In this document: positions 7,545-16,559 of the stretch, in pieces | How positions within the stretch are numbered: position 1 is the stretch's first letter | Layout: every line of letters starts with the position of its first letter | Virus record (IMG/VR): IMGVR_UViG_3300002460_000037 | Span: 1-56,640 of that record | From: a virus | Strand: one strand, 5' to 3' | Length of the DNA stretch: 56,640 bases | The notes under the pieces: model-generated | Told to the model about the DNA's origin: nothing | Database searches by the model: none | What the model saw: the letters and a program-made list of their open reading frames with translations, nothing else | Translations under genes and position numbers: made by a program

Positions 7545-8588
7545 ATGGCACTTACCGCGCAAGATGTCGCTGACGTTGTCGCGACTACTCTGTACGACCT
7601 TGGCCCGATGAAGATGCAGCAGATTGGGCAGGCTCGGCAGTATTATGAAGTCTACTCGAAGTGGTTCAAGAAGGACAAAGTCACGTTTGAGTCCGGTCAA
7701 GGGATTCAACGGACCCTGATGAACCGCGTTGACCAGGAAGCGGCGGCCCACGTTGGGTACACCGATCCGGATTCTGTCAACATCGTGAATGTGATCGATC
7801 AGCTCCAGATCCCGTGGCGACATTTACGCGGGCAATGGGGGTTGATCTACCAGACCGATATCCTGATGAATTCCGGAAAGGCGTTGGTACTAAACGTAAT
7901 CAAGCCGCGACGGCTGGCCGCAATGCTTCGGATCATTGAGTTGATCGAGGACAGCGGGTTCAGCTCGCCATCGAGCAGCTCTGACAAGACGGAGCCGTTC
8001 GGGATCAAGTATTGGGTCGTGAAGAACAATACGACTGGCTTTAACGGTGGCGCGGCCTCTGGCCACACGACCGTTGGCGGTGTGGATCTGTCGGATTCGC
8101 CGACGTTCAAGAACTACTCGGCCCAGTACACGACCGTCTCGAAGACGGACATGATCAAGAAATGGCGGACGGCACACCGGAAGTGCCGGTTTATTTCTCC
8201 GATCACGGTCCAGGACTACCGCGGTTCGATGGGCGAGCGTTATAGAAATTACGTCAACGAGACGACCATTTCGGTGCTCGAGGACGTTGGCGAGGCTCAG
8301 AATATGAACCTTGGCCGGGATGTCGCGTCGATGGACGGTCAGATGACGTTCAAGCGGTCGCCGATCATGTGGGTGCCGAAGTTGGACGACGACACGACCA
8401 ACCCGGTCTACATGATCGACCACAGCACGTTCTATCCGGTCGTGCTGAAGGGTGACTACTTGCGTGAAGGTGCCGCAACGCCAAGCCCGTTGCAACACAA
8501 TACCTACCAGGTGTTCGTTGACCTCTCATATAACATCCTTTGCGTCGACAGAAGGCGCAATGCTGTGCTGGCAACGGATACCGACTAA
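7545..8588 (+). CDS. Major capsid protein
   Basis: 347 residues with AAGGAAAA as ribosome-binding site. Forms the icosahedral shell. The sequence (WFKKDKVTFESGQG, DQLQIPWRHLRGQWG, then a long helix, and LDDDTTNPVYMIDHSTFYPV near the C-terminus) resembles major capsid proteins of podoviruses and related environmental phages with the HK97 fold. It follows the scaffold gene by 19 nt and is followed by a 120-nt gap, as expected for a strongly expressed structural gene. No cleaved prodomain is evident at the N-terminus. Confidence 0.85.
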   Translation: MALTAQDVADVVATTLYDLGPMKMQQIGQARQYYEVYSKWFKKDKVTFESGQGIQRTLMNRVDQEAAAHVGYTDPDSVNIVNVIDQLQIPWRHLRGQWGLIYQTDILMNSGKALVLNVIKPRRLAAMLRIIELIEDSGFSSPSSSSDKTEPFGIKYWVVKNNTTGFNGGAASGHTTVGGVDLSDSPTFKNYSAQYTTVSKTDMIKKWRTAHRKCRFISPITVQDYRGSMGERYRNYVNETTISVLEDVGEAQNMNLGRDVASMDGQMTFKRSPIMWVPKLDDDTTNPVYMIDHSTFYPVVLKGDYLREGAATPSPLQHNTYQVFVDLSYNILCVDRRRNAVLATDTD

Positions 8589-8709
8589 CTGAGCGTTTAA
8601 CTCTGTGCTCCTGGCACAGGGACGAAGTGCCCAATGCTGGTTTGTTCCGGCATGAACCTTTCAGCCTGGCGGGGGCGTCGGGTCAGTCTTTGTTTTGGGA
8701 GTCCTGGTT

Positions 8710-9567
8710 ATGACTAACAGTTTTGGAGTGAATAGTCTCGCGACCCGTGGTCCGAGCCGCGCTGTGTGGGGGAACCTCTTCTCTTCGCTTCGGGACGATC
8801 CGTCGCGAGGAGTGTTGTTCTTCGACGACTTTGTCAATCACCCGGCGCACATTTCATCGCAGACGATTGGCAATTACGCCAGCTATATCGACACTGGCGT
8901 AACGTTGAAGTCGATTCCGACCGCCACTTTGGAAAACGGAGAGGCCGGAGTGTTTGAGGTGGCTGGCAACGACGCCACGCATGATGAAGGGTCAATCACG
9001 ACTGGCGGCGGTAGCGGCACGTTTCTGAAGATCAGTGACACAGCCGCCGAGAAGGGCGGAGTGTATTTCGAGGCCCGAGTCAAGAAGGCGACGGTGGCGA
9101 CGGTCGATACTGGCTTCTTCGTTGGATTGTCCGAGGAAGGGGCCCAGACCGCTGACGCGATGGTGGACACGACTGGCGTGCTCATCACCACGAAGGACTT
9201 CATCGGGTTCCATTGTTTTGGCGGAACGACCGGCAGCGGCTCCGTCGTGAGAGCCATGTACCAGAAGGCGAGTCAGACTTCGCAGTCCATTGTCGCCACG
9301 GCTAAGACGATGGTGGCTGACACTTGGGTCAAGTTTGGCTTCAAGTATCAGCCGTGGCTCGGTGCGGATCGTCAGATTACCTACGTGGTCGACGGAGTGG
9401 AATTGGGGACGTACGTGACAGCGACGAACATTGCCGCGGCGACGTTCCCGGACGGCGAGGAATTGGCGATGACGTTCCTGACGAAGAACTTCCTCACCAC
9501 GACGGAAAGCAAGCTGCAAATGGATTGGTGGTGCGCCGCCCAGTTATTCCCTGGCGTGGTTCCGTAA
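8710..9567 (+). CDS. Putative head decoration / structural protein with lectin-like fold
   Basis: 285 residues, ATG 8710 chosen because GGGAG lies 9 nt upstream. After a short N-terminal arm the protein is almost all beta, with alternating Thr/Val/Gly strands and motifs such as GVYFEARVKKA and GFFVGLSEEG typical of concanavalin-like (LamG-type) sandwiches. Placed directly after the major capsid gene it could decorate the shell or bind carbohydrate on the host surface. It has its own terminator (9586-9622), so it is the last gene of the capsid transcript. Function is inferred. Confidence 0.65.
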   Translation: MTNSFGVNSLATRGPSRAVWGNLFSSLRDDPSRGVLFFDDFVNHPAHISSQTIGNYASYIDTGVTLKSIPTATLENGEAGVFEVAGNDATHDEGSITTGGGSGTFLKISDTAAEKGGVYFEARVKKATVATVDTGFFVGLSEEGAQTADAMVDTTGVLITTKDFIGFHCFGGTTGSGSVVRAMYQKASQTSQSIVATAKTMVADTWVKFGFKYQPWLGADRQITYVVDGVELGTYVTATNIAAATFPDGEELAMTFLTKNFLTTTESKLQMDWWCAAQLFPGVVP

Positions 9568-9585
9568 GACCTTTCCTGAGTGCTT

Positions 9586-9622
9586 CGCCGTCTAGATCAA
9601 CAGTCTAGGCGGCGGGGCTTTT
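9586..9622 (+). terminator. Strong rho-independent terminator after capsid operon
   Basis: An 11-bp stem (9586-9596 with 9604-9614, one G-T pair) closes a 7-nt loop and is followed by GGGCTTTT. It ends the scaffold-capsid-decoration transcript. Confidence 0.75.
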
Positions 9623-9632
9623 GTATAACGAC

Positions 9633-9683
9633 CTTTGACTCGAACGCCGAGAGAGCGGTGGCCGAAACGTTCGGCGGTCAAAG
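9633..9683 (+). other. Stem-loop in leader of the repeat-rich structural gene
   Basis: CTTTGAC (9633-9639) pairs perfectly with 9677-9683 and CGCCGA (9645-9650) pairs with 9671-9676, giving a two-part hairpin in the untranslated leader of the gene at 9717. There is no T-run, so it is not a terminator; it may stabilise the mRNA or be a processing site. Confidence 0.4.
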
Positions 9684-9716
9684 CCATCAGGCTCCGATGT
9701 AAAAAGGAAACTCCCC

Positions 9717-11174
9717 ATGTCTTCCAAGAACATTCTTCGGTTACTCAACGCGGCCATCGCGGACGGCGGCGAACTTGATCTTGAGTTCGGCGACAACAAC
9801 TTGTTGACGTTTGGCACCGGTACGGATGCCGCTGGCGATGCCACGATTGGCTGGGACGGGACGCAGTTGAATTTGCTGCCGATCGTCGATGACTCGATCT
9901 TCAAGATCGGCAACGGCACGCTGTCGTTTGACGTGTGGATGTACGGCAGCGCGGCAGCCAACTACGTCTCCTGGGATGCCTCTGCCAACGATTTGAAGTT
10001 TGAGGACAGTGTTTCGATCATGTTTGGTACTGGGGCGGGTGCCGGTCCGGGAACGGCTGGAGACGTTGAGGCACGGTGGGATGGCACGGACTTCGACATT
10101 CTTCCAGCCGTGGACGACTCGATCATGAAGATCGGCAACGGAACGTTGAGCTTCGACGTGTGGCTGTTTGGCAGCAGTGCCAATTCGTACATTTCGTGGG
10201 ATGCGTCCACGAGCCTATTGAAACTGGAAGACAGTGTCGGTCTATATTTCGGCACTGGGGTTGGCGCCGGACCAGGCAACAACGGGGACGTTCGACTTCG
10301 CTGGAACGCGACGATCTTCGAGCTTAACGCGGTCGTGGACGACTCGATATTCAAGATCGGGGACGGAACGACCAACTTGGACGTGTGGATGTATGGGAAC
10401 ACCGTGACGTCGTACATGGAATGGGATGCGTCGGCCAGTCAGTTGGGATTGTTTGGCCCTGCTCGCCCGCGTGGGTTCAATTCGATCTCTCCCCGCTACG
10501 AACTGAAGTGGGTGGCAGGCGCTCGCGGCAAGCCGGGACTCAACGCTGATATCCTGAGTGCCACTGAGGCTACTAGAGAGATTGCCGACCCGGACTTCGA
10601 GTTGCTTGGTCTGAATGCGGTGTCGAGCACTTCCGCAATTGCGGTCGAGGGCGGAGTGACATTGACGACCACGACTGGAAGTGCCGATCAAGTCATCATT
10701 GTTCCGCATGTGGACGCTTCCCAAACCGCATGGTCGACAGTTACCTGGGGAACCGACCAGCAAACCGAGTGGGAGTGCTTCATTCGCACTCCGGCCACGA
10801 TTACCACCATGACGGTGTGGGCGGGGCTGAAATTGACCAACACGTCAGTCACCGCGACTGACGATGATCAGGCGTTTTTCCGATTCCAGCCATCGGTCAA
10901 CAGCGGAAAGTGGCAGGCCATTTATTCGATCGCTGATTCGGATACCGCTGGTGATTCCGGCGTGACAGTTGACGCATCCACGAATTACCACCTGAAGATT
11001 ACGATCGATTCGGCCCGCATCGCTCGTTTCTACATCGACGGCGTTCTGGTTGCGACGAGTACCGCGTTGACCACGGCGATTGATCTGATTCCGTACATCG
11101 GTGTGCAGACTGACACGACGGCGGCTCGCTCATTGACAGCATACGGACAGAGCATCAGCCGAGTACCGGCGTAA
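9717..11174 (+). CDS. Repeat-containing virion/fibre protein
   Basis: 485 residues, AAGGAAA ribosome-binding site. The N-terminal half holds three copies (the last partial) of a 75-residue beta unit with the landmarks W(D/N)GT, VDDSI(F/M)KIG, DVW(M/L)(Y/F)G, SWDAS and FGTG.GAGPG. Units like this occur in fibres and trimeric spikes. The C-terminal half (from about residue 290) is a second beta-rich domain with VTLTTTTGSADQ and YHLKITIDSARIARFYIDG, similar to the lectin-like sandwich of the upstream gene. Most likely a head fibre or appendage. There is an evident repeat expansion; no catalytic motif was seen. Confidence 0.65.
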   Translation: MSSKNILRLLNAAIADGGELDLEFGDNNLLTFGTGTDAAGDATIGWDGTQLNLLPIVDDSIFKIGNGTLSFDVWMYGSAAANYVSWDASANDLKFEDSVSIMFGTGAGAGPGTAGDVEARWDGTDFDILPAVDDSIMKIGNGTLSFDVWLFGSSANSYISWDASTSLLKLEDSVGLYFGTGVGAGPGNNGDVRLRWNATIFELNAVVDDSIFKIGDGTTNLDVWMYGNTVTSYMEWDASASQLGLFGPARPRGFNSISPRYELKWVAGARGKPGLNADILSATEATREIADPDFELLGLNAVSSTSAIAVEGGVTLTTTTGSADQVIIVPHVDASQTAWSTVTWGTDQQTEWECFIRTPATITTMTVWAGLKLTNTSVTATDDDQAFFRFQPSVNSGKWQAIYSIADSDTAGDSGVTVDASTNYHLKITIDSARIARFYIDGVLVATSTALTTAIDLIPYIGVQTDTTAARSLTAYGQSISRVPA

Positions 11175-11185
11175 TTGGAGTAGTC

Positions 11186-11554
11186 ATGCAACGACAGACG
11201 ATTAGCCTGACGACTGACGCGAGCGGTGATCTGACTGTATATTCAGGCCCGGTGTCAGGACGGATCTTGGTCTTGGATTACACGAAGGGAACGCTTGACG
11301 CCGGGTTGGATTTTACGATCACAACCGAAACGACGCTTCAGACCGTTTGGACGGAGAGCAACATCACGGCGAGCAAGGTTTGTTGCCCGCGTCTTCCGAT
11401 CCATTCGCCGCTTGGCGTTGCTGCTCTGTACGCCGCTGGCGGTCAGGCCGTTCTTGGCGAGTACGTGTGGGCAATGTACGAGCGGATTAAGATCGTGATC
11501 GCCCAGGGCGGGAATGTAGGTGTTGGGTCAATACTGATTATCACTGACGATTAA
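11186..11554 (+). CDS. Small beta-rich structural protein
   Basis: 122 residues in the virion operon, 11 nt after the previous gene. Predominantly beta (QTISLTTDASGDLTVYSGPV, GRILVLDYTKG), with Cys-Cys near residue 67 and a hydrophobic C-terminus ending SILIITDD. Sequences of this shape are common as small head-completion or decoration proteins near adaptor genes. Unrecognised at family level; assigned from position and composition. Confidence 0.55.
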   Translation: MQRQTISLTTDASGDLTVYSGPVSGRILVLDYTKGTLDAGLDFTITTETTLQTVWTESNITASKVCCPRLPIHSPLGVAALYAAGGQAVLGEYVWAMYERIKIVIAQGGNVGVGSILIITDD

Positions 11555-11567
11555 CCGAGGAACCAAC

Positions 11568-11990
11568 ATGAATCGTTACGCAGGTCGTGAAATGTCGGAC
11601 GAAACCGCGAACAAGTTGCGGAAGGTCATGATGCTGGCGGATGAACAGCCGTTGCCGGAAGATGTCGCGGACACTTTTTGGGACATGAAGGCGGCTTGCG
11701 ATCGGTTGAACATCCACCCTTCTGACCAATTGCTGGTCATGGTCGCGATGGCGTCTGGTCGTCTTCCTGTCGCTCCACCGTCGACGTTCCTGGAACTGGT
11801 CAAGGGCGGCGTAGTGCGATACGGGACGGCGGTGACGGTCTTGTGGAGAAAGAAGCCGGCCACAGCCAAGTTTTTGAGGATGACGAACAACGGGTGCGTT
11901 TTGGTCGATTTGGCCGGCGAGGAACGTTCGGTCGACGCCAAGACGGTGAGTCTCTCGGTTAGTACCGAGGGCGAGCTGTTGCCTGCTTAG
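11568..11990 (+). CDS. Hypothetical protein, 140 aa
   Basis: Start preceded by GAGGAACC. The N-terminal two thirds is helical (SDETANKLRKVMMLADEQPL, FWDMKAACDRLNI), followed by a small beta segment resembling an SH3-like barrel (GGVVRYGTAVTVLWRKK ... GCVLVDLAGEER). It lies 8 nt before the next gene in the head-tail junction region. No family is recognised; a connector or assembly role is a guess from neighbours. Confidence 0.55.
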   Translation: MNRYAGREMSDETANKLRKVMMLADEQPLPEDVADTFWDMKAACDRLNIHPSDQLLVMVAMASGRLPVAPPSTFLELVKGGVVRYGTAVTVLWRKKPATAKFLRMTNNGCVLVDLAGEERSVDAKTVSLSVSTEGELLPA

Positions 11991-11998
11991 GAGCAACC

Positions 11999-12457
11999 AT
12001 GTCCGCTATCCTACACGCCTACAACTACTTCTCTTGCCGGATCGACGGTAAGCTTCACGAATTTGGGAGTTTGACAGACCCAAATGCTGTCTCCATTACT
12101 GGGAACGTGAAGGAGTTCGTGAAGTCGGTTGCCGTGTCGACCACGCAGAAGCTGTACGACAGCAGTCTCGACTTGGCAACGTTTCAGTTGGCTTTGGTGG
12201 CGTGTGACTTCGACGTGTACCTTGAGCAAGTCGCGGATGATAATTCCACGCAGGGTGACGAGGCCTTTGCCCAGTTGCTGCGCGGATCTGGCGTGGCTGG
12301 CAAGTGGGGCATTCCGTTCATCATTCCAAAGCAGGCGGCGTATAGCAACTTTACCAAAAACTTTGGCGGCGGAACGGTGGATGTCATTGATATCATTAGG
12401 GTTAGGAATATTTCTTCGAGTCAAGCAGCGGTCGTTCTGCTTATGCTATTTCTATAA
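11999..12457 (+). CDS. Structural protein of the head-tail region, 152 aa
   Basis: AGGAG at ideal spacing before ATG 11999. Mixed alpha/beta with an N-terminal beta part (AYNYFSCRIDGKLHEFGSL), a central VYLEQVADD, and a hydrophobic C-terminal strand (QAAVVLLMLFL) that is too short and too late to be a confident membrane segment. It sits immediately upstream of the adaptor gene. Likely a minor virion protein; no specific family seen. Confidence 0.55.
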   Translation: MSAILHAYNYFSCRIDGKLHEFGSLTDPNAVSITGNVKEFVKSVAVSTTQKLYDSSLDLATFQLALVACDFDVYLEQVADDNSTQGDEAFAQLLRGSGVAGKWGIPFIIPKQAAYSNFTKNFGGGTVDVIDIIRVRNISSSQAAVVLLMLFL

Positions 12458-12469
12458 GCGAGGTCCGTA

Positions 12470-14740
12470 ATGGCGGAATCATCGCTTTCCCTGACCTACA
12501 GTAATCTCGCGGATGAAGTCGCTCGTCATGCCGGCTGGAAGGCGTTCGCTTCGTGGACGGCTACCAACACCGCTGACTTCTCGAAGGTGCTCAAGAGCGC
12601 TTTTCGCAAGTTCTACTGGCCACCATCACACGATTGGTCTTTTCTTCGGGTCTACACAACGCTGTCCGTCTCGGCTTCCGACGCGGACATTGATCTGCCG
12701 GACAATTTCAGTGGCCGGATCATTGACGATTCGGTCACGTTCAACTCGAACGTTGGTAACAAGCGGCTAGTCCAGATCGACGAAGCGGTCCTGCGGGACC
12801 AGCAGGCGATGAATCCTTCGACTGGGATTCCGCAATATTTCGCCATCCGTGCCAAGGTCCATGCCCCGACGACGGGACAGCGGCACGAAATCCTGTTGCA
12901 TCCGACGCCGCATGTCGCGTTCACTTTGCGGTATGCCTACGTCACCCTGCCGGACGTGATTGACGCGACGAACATCTACCCGGTTGGCGGGGCGTTGTAC
13001 TCGGAAGTGATTCTTGAGGCTGTGCTGTCGGAAGTGGAACGGCTGTTGGACGACGACCCAACCCCGAACGGGCCGCACATGCAGGCTTTCACTAGCCTGC
13101 TGGCCGCGGCGATCGAAAAGGACAAAGCCAGCTTCCCGGCTCCGAACTTCGCCATTCCGGCGCCAATCCATGAGATCACGTACGGGTCATTTCGGTACTT
13201 CATGCGGGAAGTTGGAGACGTGCTCGAATACGGTCGAGACCAGAATCTTTGGAGCGAGGAGCAGTTTTCCAGGGCGAAGGCGATCCTTGATCGCGGGTTA
13301 TTCCAGTGTTACTTTCCGCCGCCCCTGCCGGTCTCGGAGAATAAGACGGCAAAGGCACCTCACGAGTGGTCTTTTCTGTTTCCTGTGGCGTCGCTAACGC
13401 TTGTCGCGGACACGGAGACGTACGACCTGCCGAATGATTTCGCTGGCATCTTGCGGGACTTCGTGTACACGGACACGGACGCGACATGGCGGATACCGAT
13501 CGTTAACCCGGAATCCCTGCGACAGGCGAAAGACAAGGGCAATCTGTCCGATCTGGACACGGACGTACTTGACACAACCACTGTCAGGACGAGTGTTTCC
13601 GGGACGGATGACCCGACAGGGCTGCCCACGGTGGCGTGCATCGAGCCAAAGGCGCACACGGGCGGGACGCGGCAGATTTATCAGGTGACGTTCTATCCGC
13701 CGCCCCACAAGGCCCTGACGCTGTCCTATCGGTATCAGATTCAGCCGGTGCCGATTAGTGACGATGTTCCTTGGCCACTGGGTACGACGGCCCACACGGA
13801 GACCATCCTGGCGAGTTGCTTGCTGTGCGCTCAGGAGCGGTATGGGAAAGGGAGCCCGAACGCTAGGACGATCTTTCTGGAGAAGCTGTCAGCTTCCGTT
13901 GGCCAGGATGAGCAGGTTGGCGGCTTGTCTGGCGGGATGTTCCCGATCCTGCACACGAACAAGGGTGACTTGCAGGTTGATTACTTCTACTTGCAGAGGC
14001 AGATTGGGAACTACCTTGATTTGGGCTGGAATCCCGATTCGTGGACGCACGAGCAGCAGCACGCAGTCGATGAGGTCATTGAATCTGGGTATCGGAGGTA
14101 TCTGTACCCGGATACTGTCGAGCAGACTGGCCATCAGTGGTCGTTCTTGCAGCCGATCGGGAGCATTCAAACGAGTGCTGACCAGCGGTACTATCCGTTG
14201 CCGGTTGGTTTCGAGCGGTTCATTGGCGCGCTGACATTTGACGATGAGACCGTTAATTACTCGCCGATCGAGATAACGAGCGAGAATCGTCTTCGGCAGT
14301 TGCAGACGCAAGCCGAACAGACAGCCTATCCCAGCCTGGCGGCAACGCGAGTCCAGGCTAGTGACGGGAAGGTGTCCCAGCGACAAGAGTTGATTTTGCA
14401 TCCCACGCCCGATGGCACGTACACGCTTTCGTTTCAGTATGCGGCCTCAGCAAAGAAGCTCAGCCGGGATAATTCGGTGCCGCTTGGCGGGCCAGCACAC
14501 GCGGAGGGGATCTTGGCGAGTTGTTTCGCCGTTGCTGAGGAAGCCAAGGGCGTGAAGAATGGCCCGAGGTTCGAGACGTACAAGAGGCGTCTGTTGACCA
14601 TGTTGCGAATCGACGCTTACCGCAGCCCGCAAAACTTCGGGTACAATGGTGATCCGTCGACGACGGTTGGCGGTCGGTTCATTGGCCGAGAGCCGATTGG
14701 CCGGTACGTGACGTACTTAGGCGATCTGTACGAGGATTAA
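12470..14740 (+). CDS. Triplicated head-tail adaptor (tail tubular protein A-like)
   Basis: 756 residues made of three tandem homologous modules. Each has the motif H-x-W-S-F-L (His at residues 54, 298 and 555), then a beta segment with LPxxFxR/G, a 'HPTP or PPP ... TLSxxYxY' strand and an AHAEGILASC-like helix, with repeats offset by 244 and 257 residues. Single modules of this type are the adaptor proteins that form a 12-mer ring under the portal in podoviruses. Here three copies are fused and diverged (clear but moderate identity). The order capsid, adaptor, nozzle, fibres fits. A three-module chain is unusual for the family. Adaptor function is well supported; the oligomeric arrangement is unknown. 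Confidence 0.75.
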   Translation: MAESSLSLTYSNLADEVARHAGWKAFASWTATNTADFSKVLKSAFRKFYWPPSHDWSFLRVYTTLSVSASDADIDLPDNFSGRIIDDSVTFNSNVGNKRLVQIDEAVLRDQQAMNPSTGIPQYFAIRAKVHAPTTGQRHEILLHPTPHVAFTLRYAYVTLPDVIDATNIYPVGGALYSEVILEAVLSEVERLLDDDPTPNGPHMQAFTSLLAAAIEKDKASFPAPNFAIPAPIHEITYGSFRYFMREVGDVLEYGRDQNLWSEEQFSRAKAILDRGLFQCYFPPPLPVSENKTAKAPHEWSFLFPVASLTLVADTETYDLPNDFAGILRDFVYTDTDATWRIPIVNPESLRQAKDKGNLSDLDTDVLDTTTVRTSVSGTDDPTGLPTVACIEPKAHTGGTRQIYQVTFYPPPHKALTLSYRYQIQPVPISDDVPWPLGTTAHTETILASCLLCAQERYGKGSPNARTIFLEKLSASVGQDEQVGGLSGGMFPILHTNKGDLQVDYFYLQRQIGNYLDLGWNPDSWTHEQQHAVDEVIESGYRRYLYPDTVEQTGHQWSFLQPIGSIQTSADQRYYPLPVGFERFIGALTFDDETVNYSPIEITSENRLRQLQTQAEQTAYPSLAATRVQASDGKVSQRQELILHPTPDGTYTLSFQYAASAKKLSRDNSVPLGGPAHAEGILASCFAVAEEAKGVKNGPRFETYKRRLLTMLRIDAYRSPQNFGYNGDPSTTVGGRFIGREPIGRYVTYLGDLYED

Positions 14741-14743
14741 GCC

Positions 14744-16141
14744 GTGGCTGATCAAAAAGTATCCGCAATGACCGCACTGGCCGCTTTGGCGTCCGGTGAC
14801 GTGTTCTATTGCATCGACGACCCGCTTGGCACGCCGCTGTCCAGGCGATGCACCATCGACGTGATTATCACGTACCTGTACGCCACGCTGTCAATGAGCA
14901 GCATCACGGTTGGGACACTGCCTGTAGCTCGCGGTGGAACTGGTTCCACGACGGTGGCTGGCACACGGACAACGCTTGGTCTTGGTATTGCCGATTCGGT
15001 GGCATTCACGACACTGTCGCTCGACGACGAGTTGGACATGCTCATCGTGACCGATAATGGTCCAGCTTCTGAGGACGTCGCTGGCACGATCTTTGGCGGC
15101 ATGGCGATGCGAACAACGGCGGAAACCGTTTTTACTCGTGGTTGGTTATTTCGATCGCCTGGAGGATACAGGTTTGCCGACGTTCCGGCCAACGTCGAAA
15201 CTCAGCGGTTTGTTATTGCGATGGACGGCAAGGCGAATTTTGGGATGGCCAATCACGCCACTAAGACACCGCTATCACAGCTTGAAGTGACTGGCAATCT
15301 GCTGGTGGGTTTGGAAGCATCAACAGGCGTTCTGGTGGCCCCGACAAACGGCATCTATTGCGACGGAGATATCGTTTCAGGAGTGGACCCGGCATCGGCC
15401 TTGGCGGACTATCATTTCAAGGGTGGGGCGGATTCCAGGGTAATGATCGAGGGGACAGGAGCCACTTCTGCTGGCTTTCAGATCCGCACGAATGCGGTAA
15501 CGCGATGGGATATACACACAGCATCAGGGTCGGTTGACTTGAGGTTTAATAATGGCACGGATGTCGTCACGTTCAATGCCGTTGGCAGCCTAGCCCTTGG
15601 AGGGACATCGTTTCCGAGCGGCGGTGGGACGCCGGTCCTTGTGCTTTCTCAGTCTTCAGGCAATCCGACCGGCATGCCGTCCAATACGGCTGGATTGGTC
15701 GCCAAGGACGCCGCTGGAACGTGCGAGCTGTATGCTTGGGACGAAGCGGGGAATGTCTCGATCATTAGCCCGCACGCATCGCTCAGTGAGGCGGAAGAGG
15801 CTGGAATCACATTCAACAAGTACGACTTGGCTCCGAGCGTGTATCATTCCCAGAACATTTACACTGGCATCCACGTTTATCGGTACACAGATCACAACGG
15901 TCACACGCAGGTCAAGCAGGTCCAGCGTGCGCCGGAGATGAGCTGGGACGAGAACCAAGCTCGCCAGCGAGCCGCCAATGACGCCGAGATGGCACAGTGG
16001 CTTGACGATGTTGATCGATTCCGGCAAGAAGTCCGAGAGTGGCAAGCCGCTCCGTTCTGGAAGCGAGAAGTACGACGGCCAGTGTTTAACATTCCTCGAC
16101 CGAAGGAATTCGTTCCGAAACCCCGACCGAGATTGAGGTGA
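14744..16141 (+). CDS. Tail fibre protein
   Basis: 465 residues from GTG 14744, four bases after the adaptor stop. The N-terminus carries VARGGTGSTTVAGTRTTLGL, a GGTG(S/A)T collar motif common near the start of phage tail fibres. The middle is Gly/Thr/Ser-rich beta repeat (GNLLVGLEASTGVLVAPTNG). The last 110 residues change to a charged helical region (MSWDENQARQRAANDAEMAQ) ending in a Lys/Arg/Pro-rich tail, as in trimeric fibres with C-terminal coiled-coil chaperone-like or foot domains. Likely receptor-binding; receptor unknown. Confidence 0.7.
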   Translation: MADQKVSAMTALAALASGDVFYCIDDPLGTPLSRRCTIDVIITYLYATLSMSSITVGTLPVARGGTGSTTVAGTRTTLGLGIADSVAFTTLSLDDELDMLIVTDNGPASEDVAGTIFGGMAMRTTAETVFTRGWLFRSPGGYRFADVPANVETQRFVIAMDGKANFGMANHATKTPLSQLEVTGNLLVGLEASTGVLVAPTNGIYCDGDIVSGVDPASALADYHFKGGADSRVMIEGTGATSAGFQIRTNAVTRWDIHTASGSVDLRFNNGTDVVTFNAVGSLALGGTSFPSGGGTPVLVLSQSSGNPTGMPSNTAGLVAKDAAGTCELYAWDEAGNVSIISPHASLSEAEEAGITFNKYDLAPSVYHSQNIYTGIHVYRYTDHNGHTQVKQVQRAPEMSWDENQARQRAANDAEMAQWLDDVDRFRQEVREWQAAPFWKREVRRPVFNIPRPKEFVPKPRPRLR

Positions 16142-16145
16142 AATT

Positions 16146-16559
16146 GTGGCGTGGGAACTACCGCAGGTTATCAAGGGTGTTTTGTATGGCCTGCCCGTCG
16201 AGGTGACGAGCAAAACGTACGTTCGCGTGTCCAGGGTGGAGTTTCCTGAACCGGGATCGATGGCTGTCGTCTGGTCGGTCTACCCCAACAAAGCCACTTG
16301 GGAGGCTGTCTCGCGGCCTGGAATGGAATCTGGGTCATTCCGGGTCGTGTTTAAGAAGGACGCACAGCCGATCGGTGAGCCGCTAATGGACCCGGTTAAT
16401 GGCAAGGTCTTGGAACCGGCTCGGCCAGCGGTCCCGTCGCTCGAAGAGTTGTTCTTGCTGATTCCGGCACTGAAGCCAGCGATCGAGGCGATGAAGAAGG
16501 CGTTGTACGAGACATCCACTGCCGTTGTTTTGGAGCTTGGTGATGCCAAGGCGGTTTAA
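16146..16559 (+). CDS. Small virion-operon protein, 137 aa
   Basis: Starts at GTG 16146 and shares its final base with the next start (TAATG). N-terminal beta-rich half (VEVTSKTYVRVSRVEFPEPG), followed by a helical C-terminus (LEELFLLIPALKPAIEAMKK). Located between a tail fibre and the nozzle-like gene, so it may be a small tail or fibre-assembly protein. Not recognised. Confidence 0.55.
   Translation: MAWELPQVIKGVLYGLPVEVTSKTYVRVSRVEFPEPGSMAVVWSVYPNKATWEAVSRPGMESGSFRVVFKKDAQPIGEPLMDPVNGKVLEPARPAVPSLEELFLLIPALKPAIEAMKKALYETSTAVVLELGDAKAV

Noticed and set aside
8603-8619. Small hairpin after the capsid gene as terminator
   Set aside because: Only 6 bp and no T-run.
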